From: Syntrophaceae bacterium UBA4059 | GTDB lineage: Bacteria > Desulfobacterota > Syntrophia > Syntrophales > Smithellaceae | DNA: 19,708 nt | Direction: 5' to 3' | Assembly (NCBI GenBank): GCA_002382045.1 | Contig: DFZJ01000092.1 | Location: 14,847 to 34,554 of the forward strand | Part shown: in pieces, positions 14,778-19,708 of the stretch | How positions within the stretch are numbered: position 1 is the first letter of the stretch | How the letters are laid out: each line of letters opens with the position of its first letter | The notes under the pieces: model-generated | Told to the model about the DNA's origin: nothing | Databases searched by the model: none | What the model saw: the letters and a program-made list of their open reading frames with translations, nothing else | Made by a program: the position numbers and the translations under genes

Positions 14778-15716
14778 ATGATCATTCAAGAACTTTTGAA
14801 TATGTATACCTCCTGCACCCTTTGTCCGCGGGCCTGCGGGGTGGACCGGACCAAAGGCGAAAAAGGTTATTGCCGTCTTCCTGCCGATATCGTCATGGAC
14901 TGTGCGCTGGCCCATCATGGCGAAGAACCGCCTCTTTCGGGAACAGGCGGCGCGGGAACCATTTTTCTTTCATCATGCAATCTCGGCTGTATCTATTGCC
15001 AGAACTATCAGATTTCTCATAGCACCCGTGGGCGGGAATTGACTGTTATACAACTGGCCCGCGTTATGCTTGATCTTCAGCAAAAAGGGTGTCACAATGT
15101 CGAACCAGTGACGCCGACACCGCAGACACCGCTGATCATGGAAGCATTGTGCCTGGCGCGCATGCAGGGCCTGACCGTGCCGTTTGTTTACAATTGCGGC
15201 GGGTACGAAAACACCGAGGTCATCCGGATGCTCGACGGCATGGTGGATATTTATCTGCCCGATTTCAAATATGGGTTGGAAGCAGATGCCCTGCTGTTTT
15301 CCGACGCGCCTGAATATCCGACTATCGCCATCGAAGCGATTCGGGAAATGGTGCGCCAGACAGGCGATGATCTGGAAATGGAAAATGGGATCGCCACAAG
15401 GGGCATCATCGTCCGCCATCTGGTTTTGCCCGGACGACTGGAAAACTCGAAAAGAGCGCTCAAACGGCTGAAAAGCAAAATATCCCCGAATATTCCGATC
15501 AGCCTTATGTCGCAATATACACCCATCGATCGCGTAAAATCACACCCGCAACTGGGACGCAGAATCACCGGCAATGAATATCATCAAATCGTGGATTACG
15601 CCCTCGATCTTGGTTTTGAAAATCTATTTATTCAGGAGGTCAACGACGATACCCTGACGCCTGATTTTAATCGTGAAAATCCTTTTGATTCATCAAGGAC
15701 ACCTGATGCAAAATAA
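14778..15716 (+). CDS. PflX-type radical SAM protein (pyruvate formate-lyase activase-like)
   Basis: The radical SAM motif CNLGCIYC (Cys67, 71, 74) is intact, so it should bind a [4Fe-4S] cluster and cleave S-adenosylmethionine. An N-terminal Cys-rich stretch, CTLCPRACG with a further GYC (Cys13, 16, 20, 32), plus HHGEEPPLSG and GTIFLSSCN, matches the COG1313/PflX group of uncharacterised activase homologues. Later blocks agree: PFVYNCGGYE, DIYLPDFKYG, RGIIVRHLVLPG and ISLMSQYTP. Of the 312 residues, the first eight are uncertain: ATG 14778 or ATG 14802 could be the start, and neither has a good Shine-Dalgarno. The substrate is unknown. Its end overlaps the methyltransferase start by 11 bases, so the two are probably co-translated. 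Confidence 0.85.
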   Translation: MIIQELLNMYTSCTLCPRACGVDRTKGEKGYCRLPADIVMDCALAHHGEEPPLSGTGGAGTIFLSSCNLGCIYCQNYQISHSTRGRELTVIQLARVMLDLQQKGCHNVEPVTPTPQTPLIMEALCLARMQGLTVPFVYNCGGYENTEVIRMLDGMVDIYLPDFKYGLEADALLFSDAPEYPTIAIEAIREMVRQTGDDLEMENGIATRGIIVRHLVLPGRLENSKRALKRLKSKISPNIPISLMSQYTPIDRVKSHPQLGRRITGNEYHQIVDYALDLGFENLFIQEVNDDTLTPDFNRENPFDSSRTPDAK

Positions 15717-16338
15717 TCTCCAGAAGATTTACGACCATTTTGCAGAAACGTACGATAAAAATCGGAACTTATTTGATATGACGGATGTCATCTCTGATTT
15801 CGCTCAAAGATTGCCGGGTAAGGCAAACCGGCTGCTGGACTTGGGCTGCGGCGCGGGAGAACCTTTTCCCGCTCACTTTATCCGGCAGGGCTGGCAGGTC
15901 ACAGGCGTTGATTTTTCTTCCAGAATGCTGGAAATGGCCCATCACTACCAACCGGACATGGAAACCATCTTTGCCGATATGACCGAAGTGGAATTTCCCG
16001 ATGAGCAGTTTGATGCCGTCACGGCCATTTATTGCCTCTTTCATATTGAATACCAAAAGCATGAGGCAATCTTTCAAAAAATCTACCGCTGGCTGAAACC
16101 GGGCGGTCATTCCCTCTTTACTTATGCGACAAAGGAATACACTGGTGCTGATGTTTTTAACGGCTATAAGGAATTTATGGGCGAACAATTATTTTACAGC
16201 CATACGACGCCTGACAACTTGTATGCTGTTTTAAAAACCATAGGCTTCACGGTAGAATCCGCCCGGCACCGCCAAATCGGCGGCGAAACTTTTTTGTGGG
16301 TAACGGTCGCCAAACCGGATGGAATCAGGGCATTTTGA
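15706..16338 (+). CDS. Class I SAM-dependent methyltransferase
   Basis: The 210-residue product has the Rossmann-like methyltransferase core: LLDLGCGAGE (about 43-52, motif I), VTGVDFSSRMLEMA (about 65-78), FADMTEVEFPDEQFDAVTAIY and WLKPGGHSLFTYAT. Its substrate cannot be told. The ATG at 15706 has AAGGA six bases upstream, which favours it over a GTG at 15673. It overlaps the 3' end of the radical SAM gene by 11 bases, in another frame. Its last codons and TGA fall inside a 30-bp sequence (16323-16352) that is repeated exactly at the 3' end of lolA. The final residues (IRAF) may therefore belong to an ancestral tail-to-tail overlap with lolA. Confidence 0.85.
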   Translation: MQNNLQKIYDHFAETYDKNRNLFDMTDVISDFAQRLPGKANRLLDLGCGAGEPFPAHFIRQGWQVTGVDFSSRMLEMAHHYQPDMETIFADMTEVEFPDEQFDAVTAIYCLFHIEYQKHEAIFQKIYRWLKPGGHSLFTYATKEYTGADVFNGYKEFMGEQLFYSHTTPDNLYAVLKTIGFTVESARHRQIGGETFLWVTVAKPDGIRAF

Positions 16339-16352
16339 AGATACTGGCGCCT
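16323..16352 (+). repeat. Left copy of a perfect 30-bp direct repeat bounding the 2.1-kb island
   Basis: All 30 bases are identical to 18441-18470. This copy holds the methyltransferase stop (TGA 16336-16338) and, on the - strand, a duplicate of the last codons and stop of lolA. It may be an attachment-site core or a target-site duplication. Confidence 0.9.
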
Positions 16353-16377
16353 ACTGGCGATGATAGTGACGAAGCAA

Positions 16378-16785
16378 TTATGGAATTACTTTTAATCCTG
16401 CTTGGGTGAAGTGTTTATCAAAAGACAATGCCGACTCGCTTCCCTGCTCTTTCATCACGACAAAGGAAATACAGTCCGTCATTGAATAGGTCTTGTCTGC
16501 ATGTTTTTGAAAATACTGCCAACCTTTATCAAAAAGCCCTTTATCGATGTGAATAACACGAACTGAATGGCTGCTCATCAATCTATTACCGATCTCTACC
16601 GCCTTGGCATGACGGCCGCGGCTGTTGAAGAAGGTGACGATCTCGTCAATGACATATGTTGTCGTAACCAGCACTGGTAAGTCTTTCAGAAGCTCATTCC
16701 ATAGTAGTGAAGCCTTTTCGTGATTTTGATCGGTCACCGATTCCAGAGCAATAATAAAACCGCTATCAACAAAGATGCTCCTCAT
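16378..16785 (-). CDS. PIN-domain toxin (VapC-like ribonuclease)
   Basis: The 135-residue product starts FVDSGFIIAL and shows the spaced acidic residues of PIN nucleases: Asp7, Glu48 (in VIDEIVTFF), Asp104 (in YSMTDCISFVVM) and Asp123 (in SFDKHF). Such proteins usually cleave RNA, often tRNA or rRNA, when free of antitoxin. Its ATG overlaps the stop of the upstream antitoxin gene by 4 bases, the standard arrangement of type II modules. It is the first gene inside the 30-bp-repeat-bounded island. The length and all four acidic positions suggest it is intact. Confidence 0.85.
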   Translation of the reverse strand: MRSIFVDSGFIIALESVTDQNHEKASLLWNELLKDLPVLVTTTYVIDEIVTFFNSRGRHAKAVEIGNRLMSSHSVRVIHIDKGLFDKGWQYFQKHADKTYSMTDCISFVVMKEQGSESALSFDKHFTQAGLKVIP

Positions 16786-16997
16786 CCATTGCCCCCGTAA
16801 AGGTAGCGATCATGCTGCTCCGACCCATCAGAAATGCCACAATCGACAGGATTTTTTCCCAGTTCCACAATGGGATCACGGGCAAGATTGGGCCGCACAA
16901 CAATGGCATCCCTTGTCTTTTCCACATCGACCTCTTCGACGTCGGGAAACCAATCTTTCGGAATGACCACCCCCTGGTCTGTCACAGCTATTCTCAT
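16782..16997 (-). CDS. AbrB/VapB-like antitoxin
   Basis: The 71-residue product begins MRIAVTDQGVVIPKDWF, a swapped-hairpin AbrB/MazE-like DNA-binding start, and continues with VEVDVEK-like spacing and IVVRP. It ends with DPIVELGKNPV and SDGSEQHDRYLYG, the toxin-binding tail typical of this antitoxin group. The ATG at 16997 is preceded by AAGGAG with good spacing. A longer frame from 17015 is rejected because it would place this Shine-Dalgarno inside the coding sequence. The antitoxin is expected to neutralise the PIN toxin encoded immediately downstream and to repress the pair by binding its own promoter; no operator could be pinpointed. Confidence 0.8.
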   Translation of the reverse strand: MRIAVTDQGVVIPKDWFPDVEEVDVEKTRDAIVVRPNLARDPIVELGKNPVDCGISDGSEQHDRYLYGGNG

Positions 16998-17150
16998 AAT
17001 ATTCTCCTTAATCATCAGAAATGAAGCATCTTCTATTTGCCCATTGGCAGCGTAAATATGGCTTTATGGTGAGGAAAAGTCAAGCATCTTTGGAAAATGT
17101 CCATTGCCGCCATACGACGCAAAGGTTTTCAACGGCTTTAATGAAAAGAA

Positions 17151-17434
17151 GGTCAGCTCTTCATCTTCATGAAAACCGTAATAGCCAGCCGCCGACGTAC
17201 TGAAAAGCGTTATCCTTGTTGAGTCAGCGGGCAGGCAGGGCTTCGACAATGTTGCGTGTCGTGTCGATACGGCTGTCCCGCAAAATCTTTTTTTGTTCGG
17301 CAGTCCTGCGGCTGAAAATTGATGCTCCGGCCTGATTATGGGGTAAGAATTGTAACCACGTGTCCCTCGGAAATGCGTTTTTTCGAAAGATAAGTTCCGA
17401 CAAATCCCATGCTGCCCGTCATGTAGACCTGCAT
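17151..17434 (-). pseudogene. Broken NAD-dependent epimerase of the TIGR01777 / YfcH type
   Basis: Three pieces of one protein family appear in order on the - strand. From ATG 17434 to TAA 17336 comes MQVYMTGSMGFVGTYLSKK followed by EGHVVTILTP, the N-terminal Rossmann strand with its glycine motif, although the usual TGGTGF is altered to TGSMGF. From about 17331, in another frame, comes AGASIFSRR, then EQKKILRDSRIDTTRNIVEAL, ending at TGA 17224. A third frame around 17151-17222 gives STRITLFSTSAAGYYGFHED, the block with the catalytic Tyr region. About 50 residues between pieces one and two and all of the C-terminal half are missing. The gene cannot make a working enzyme. The 135 bases between this relic and the antitoxin show nothing further recognisable. 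Confidence 0.75.
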
Positions 17435-17498
17435 GATAATAATCCGTTCGTTAAGAAAGAGTTAAAAGAAAACAGCGTTCCCTCTGTCAACTGCGCAG

Positions 17499-17864
17499 CT
17501 ATAATATTTCGTCTAGAAATACTTTCAGCTTTTTAATTTTATTTTTTTCATTTTCTTTCAGAATTTTAGATATTCTCATTGCTACGGCTTCACGCTCGTC
17601 GGTAGGTATTCCGTCGATTTCCAAAAATCTGAACCATTCCAACAAACTCACATCGAATATTCTGCAAAGCCTCAGAAGAGTGTCCAGTGATGGATTTACA
17701 AGCCCACGCTCAACCATTCCATAATAACGATAAGAGAAATCCCATTTTTCCAAATCTTCTTGCCTTGATTTTTTTTCCAATCTCAACTCCCTCAAACGCA
17801 AGCCAAGTTGTCTTTGAATTTCTTTAACGTCCACAATGACCCCCACTGCGCTCTTATAATTCAT
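17499..17864 (-). CDS. XRE-family helix-turn-helix transcriptional regulator
   Basis: The product (121 residues from ATG 17864, 111 from GTG 17834) has an XRE/Cro-type domain at about residues 20-75: LGLRLRELRLEKKSRQEDL, then YYGMVERGLVNPSLDTLLRL and FDVSLLEWF. The MVERG..NPSL..L segment is the typical recognition helix region and following turn. The tail (about 76-121) is charged and helical with no known domain. The start is unclear: ATG 17864 lacks a Shine-Dalgarno, while GTG 17834 has GGGGGT close upstream. It is preceded by an AT-rich inverted repeat that may be its operator. It lies inside the repeat-bounded island and might control expression there, but no target is shown. Confidence 0.8.
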   Translation of the reverse strand: MNYKSAVGVIVDVKEIQRQLGLRLRELRLEKKSRQEDLEKWDFSYRYYGMVERGLVNPSLDTLLRLCRIFDVSLLEWFRFLEIDGIPTDEREAVAMRISKILKENEKNKIKKLKVFLDEIL

Positions 17865-17885
17865 TCAAGGAGTCACATACAGACA

Positions 17886-17928
17886 GCTATATATGATATT
17901 ATCATTGTCAATATTATTTATATATAGC
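17886..17928. promoter_or_regulatory. AT-rich inverted repeat upstream of the XRE regulator
   Basis: GCTATATAT (17886-17894) and ATATATAGC (17920-17928) form a perfect 9-bp inverted repeat. Inside lies a smaller palindrome, TGATA-T-TATCA (17894-17904), and a - strand TTGACA reading toward the XRE gene. The position just upstream of the regulator suits an autoregulated promoter or operator, but no matching -10 hexamer at standard spacing was found. Confidence 0.45.
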
Positions 17929-17963
17929 ATATCGGGAATTATGAATGACAGACGAACTTGTAA

Positions 17964-17985
17964 AAAGCCGGAAATCACCGGTTTT
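17964..17985. terminator. Possible bidirectional hairpin terminator
   Basis: An 8-bp stem with one G-T wobble (AAAGCCGG pairing with CCGGTTTT) encloses the 6-base loop AAATCA. The A and T ends would give U-rich tails on either strand. It is short, and the T tract is part of the stem, so activity is doubtful. Confidence 0.3.
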
Positions 17986-18087
17986 GTCATGCTGATGAAT
18001 ACACAGGGGCACGGGAGTCGTAATCCAGTTATTTAAATTTGTTATATAGTGGTTGGTAATCAAATAAGATTTGGAAATTGATTTAAT

Positions 18088-18411
18088 ATGCACAAATATT
18101 TTCATAAAATTATCCTCCGAATTGCTGATGGTGCGTTATATGGGTTTATTGTGGATGCGCATGGCGACGACTGTTCGGCATCAGTTTATTCAGTAATAGA
18201 TCATCATCTTCATCTTCGATATAAAATTCCGATTTTTCATTCCTTGGGCGTACTTTATACAAATTTCACTCACTTCTTGGGATTTAAAGATTTCGAGGAA
18301 GGGAAAACGATGGCATTGGCATCATATGGAAGAGATACCTATAAGGGACTTTTTGAAAAGATGATAAAATCATTGGATGCCTTATTCATAGGAAACTATC
18401 AAGTTGGATAA
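18088..18411 (+). pseudogene. Carbamoyltransferase (NodU/CmcH-like) fragment
   Basis: The 107-residue frame resembles an internal part of carbamoyltransferases that act on secondary metabolites or lipo-oligosaccharides. It shows GALYGFIVDAHGDDCSASVY, then IPIFHSLGVLYTNFTHFLGF and EGKTMALASYG, which are family hallmarks from roughly the second quarter of a protein normally near 550-600 residues. The N-terminal part and the entire C-terminal half are absent. The ATG at 18088 has no Shine-Dalgarno and lies within what should be internal sequence. It is therefore most likely a relic, and it lies just inside the right 30-bp repeat. It may mark a formerly larger accessory cluster, for example surface-glycan or natural-product genes. 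Confidence 0.7.
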
Positions 18412-18440
18412 GGATATTACGGGCAGCGGTCTGGATTTAT

Positions 18441-18470
18441 AATCAGGGCATTTTGAAGATACTGGCGCCT
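18441..18470 (+). repeat. Right copy of the perfect 30-bp direct repeat (lolA 3' end)
   Basis: Identical to 16323-16352. On the - strand it encodes the last LolA residues (GASIFKMP) and the stop (18443-18445). It is probably the original copy, since lolA runs into it without any break. Confidence 0.9.
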
Positions 18471-19147
18471 GACGGCGGCTGAAACTGGAATAATTTTGAG
18501 GAAAGACCGGTGTTCATTTTGACGCCGGAAAATTTCAGGATCGTGGAATTACCCATGACATCATCAAAACTGACCCGAAGAATATGAAAGTCATTTTTGG
18601 CAATCGTCATTTGCAGATATTGATAGGATGCTCCTTTTTCACGCGGGTACAGCAGCAGCAGATAGTTACCGTTTTGATCCACCGCACCGGAAGGATCGTA
18701 TTTAATGGTAAAATCATTCCGGAGCTTTCCCAAACCGGACAAAAATTTAATCAAGGCCTCTGATTTAAAAATCTTGTCAGATTCCTGAGTATAAACCGCT
18801 TTATCCTGCGGCAGATAAAGCCATGATTTTTGTGCATTAACAATCAGCTTTTTCGTTTTCGGCTTTTTATAATCCCAGAACATCTGTTTAGGATTTTTAA
18901 AATAGACGATCCCCTCTTCCGTATCGGTTTTGCGGATGGATTTCACAGTGGTTTCCTGAATAAAATTCGCCTGAAAATCCCGGGTCTGCTCATAAATCCG
19001 CTGCAGCCGGTTCACGGTATCATCAATAGGCGGCACTTCGGCGGCACAGGAATCAGCGGGTGAAATCATCGCCAGAAAAACGGTCAAAAAAACGGCAATC
19101 GACTTCATCATTCTAAATAACCAATTTTTATCAATAATTGTTTTCAT
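18443..19147 (-). CDS. lolA: LolA-like outer-membrane lipoprotein carrier protein
   Basis: LolA ferries lipoproteins through the periplasm from LolCDE to the outer membrane. The 234-residue product has a signal peptide (hydrophobic core about residues 15-30, probable cleavage near SCAA-EV at 33-37). The LolA-type half-barrel follows: LQRIYEQTRDFQANFIQET, GIVYFKNPKQMFWDYKKP, KSWLYLPQDKAVYTQ, FLSGLGKL, and strands up to FSGVKMNTGLSSKLFQFQPP. Cys34 is not in a proper lipobox, so it is probably soluble. ATG 19147 is used; Met13 or Met14 would also leave a good signal peptide. Its final codons lie in the 30-bp repeat. No lolB or lolCDE is present. An outer-membrane stress or hopanoid-related LolA paralogue cannot be excluded. 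Confidence 0.87.
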   Translation of the reverse strand: MKTIIDKNWLFRMMKSIAVFLTVFLAMISPADSCAAEVPPIDDTVNRLQRIYEQTRDFQANFIQETTVKSIRKTDTEEGIVYFKNPKQMFWDYKKPKTKKLIVNAQKSWLYLPQDKAVYTQESDKIFKSEALIKFLSGLGKLRNDFTIKYDPSGAVDQNGNYLLLLYPREKGASYQYLQMTIAKNDFHILRVSFDDVMGNSTILKFSGVKMNTGLSSKLFQFQPPSGASIFKMP

Positions 19148-19448
19148 CTTTTTTTACTCAAAAATTTGATCGTAAATGGCACATTTTTTTAATAGCGTTT
19201 ATATCTTTATTGCAAGTGGCGCATAAGTAGCGATGATCTAAGGGCATATTTGCAAATAATTGATATTATTATATTATTGTCCTGCCCAAACCTTAGGCAA
19301 TCCGGTCTAAAAGCCTGAGCATTGCGGACTTACCCGATTTATAAACATGGTTATCAACAAGCTTTTCCACAGGATTGTGGAATACAAATTCAAGTGCCCG
19401 TATCCAAGGGATAAACTCTGAAACGGCCTCAATCTTTGTTTGCTCCCT
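19148..19448. other. Intergenic region with a short open frame and a DnaA-box-like palindrome
   Basis: The part next to lolA (19148-19290) is AT-rich and should hold its promoter; no consensus hexamers stand out. On the - strand, from the aminotransferase TAG (19449-19451) to TAA (about 19293), the same frame stays open for about 51 codons and reads like protein (EAVSEFIPWIRALEFVFHNP, then KSGKSAMLRLLDRIA), but it has no standard start near its beginning. Within it are TTATCAACA (19351-19359) and the palindrome TTCCACA-GGAT-TGTGGAA (19365-19382), both near the DnaA box TTATCCACA. Confidence 0.4.
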
Positions 19449-19708
19449 CTAAGCAAGTTGCACACGCCAGCTGAATGGATCTTCTTTCATTCCATATTGA
19501 ATCTGCATGATTTCATTATATAACTTATCGGCCAGCGCTCCGGTCTTGCCTTCGTTAATCAAATATTCCTTTTTGCGGAAATAAATCTGCCCAACCGGTG
19601 AAATGATGGCGGCTGTTCCCGAGGCAAAAGCCTCCTTTAGTGTTCCTTTTTCGATGGCGTCGATCACTTCCGTCATCGCCAGTCGTCTTTCATTAACCTT
19701 CACGCCCA
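19449..19708 (-). CDS. ilvE: Branched-chain amino acid aminotransferase, 3' part (cut by window edge)
   Basis: The visible 86 C-terminal residues match fold type IV aminotransferases of the BCAT2-like IlvE group: VNERRLAMTEVIDAIEKGTL, then EAFASGTAAIISPVGQIYF, ADKLYNEIMQIQYG and EDPFSWRV. The segment ASGTAAIISPVG is the phosphate/substrate-binding turn of the cofactor pocket. The enzyme exchanges amino groups between glutamate and leucine, isoleucine or valine. The catalytic lysine and start lie beyond the right edge, so integrity cannot be judged. Confidence 0.9.
   Translation of the reverse strand, partial: GVKVNERRLAMTEVIDAIEKGTLKEAFASGTAAIISPVGQIYFRKKEYLINEGKTGALADKLYNEIMQIQYGMKEDPFSWRVQLA

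Larger units (their letters stand above)
16353..18440. mobile_element. Putative small inserted island (toxin-antitoxin, XRE regulator, gene relics)
   Basis: The interval is bracketed by a perfect 30-bp direct repeat and separates two convergent genes whose stop codons both lie within that repeat. It carries a PIN/AbrB-like pair, a broken epimerase, an XRE regulator and a carbamoyltransferase fragment. Its right half (about 17500-18420) is visibly richer in A and T than the surrounding genes. No integrase, transposase or terminal inverted repeat is visible. The inference is an insertion that used the 3' overlap of the two host genes as its target, later degraded or always non-autonomous. An alternative is a duplication of the lolA 3' end during an illegitimate recombination event. 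Confidence 0.5.

Noticed and set aside
17914..18105. 63-residue open frame on the - strand in the AT-rich gap
   Set aside because: No Shine-Dalgarno, no recognisable motif, and it overlaps both the hairpin and the inverted repeat region.
16353..18440. Island as a classic insertion sequence
   Set aside because: No transposase and no terminal inverted repeats were seen, and a 30-bp duplication is longer than usual IS target duplications.

Overview
The window looks like chromosomal DNA of a Gram-negative bacterium with an outer membrane (SurA, a LolA-like protein, a lipoprotein-type parvulin). The order nadA, mfd, parvulin, surA, uvrA, the REC/HD-GYP regulator and the general codon style suggest a deltaproteobacterium (Desulfobacterota), possibly close to Syntrophus or Smithella. 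That placement is an inference from gene content; no rRNA or other taxonomic marker is present.

Region 1 (252-10899, + strand) is a tightly packed run: quinolinate synthase (nadA), transcription-repair coupling factor (mfd), a parvulin lipoprotein, surA, uvrA, a possible 42-residue membrane peptide, and a REC/HD-GYP response regulator. Gaps are about 30 bases or less, and the peptide frame overlaps the uvrA stop, so most of this is probably one transcript. Mfd and UvrA act together in transcription-coupled nucleotide excision repair. The two parvulins act on envelope protein folding. It is followed by a decayed sigma-54 activator/receiver gene (about 11025-11426).

Region 2 (11502-13405, - strand) is proA-nadD, overlapping by 4 bases, so both ends of NAD synthesis (nadA and nadD) lie in one window. 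A divergent intergenic region (13406-13560) separates it from a + strand patatin-like hydrolase, a PflX-type radical SAM protein and a class I methyltransferase that overlaps the radical SAM gene.

Region 3 (16323-18470) is the most unusual part. A perfect 30-bp direct repeat brackets about 2.1 kb. Each copy contains both the stop codon of the upstream methyltransferase and the stop codon (with the last codons) of the convergent lolA gene. This is what an insertion into a tail-to-tail gene overlap would leave. The insert carries a PIN toxin/AbrB-like antitoxin pair, a broken NAD-dependent epimerase, an XRE regulator behind an AT-rich inverted repeat, and a carbamoyltransferase fragment. No integrase or transposase is visible, so it is either a relic or a non-autonomous island.

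Region 4 (18443-19708, - strand) holds lolA, a roughly 300-base gap with a short unexplained open frame and a DnaA-box-like palindrome, and the 3' part of a branched-chain amino acid aminotransferase cut by the window edge. Two intergenic regions (1-180 and 14641-14730) carry clusters of short degenerate GGTTCA-based repeats.
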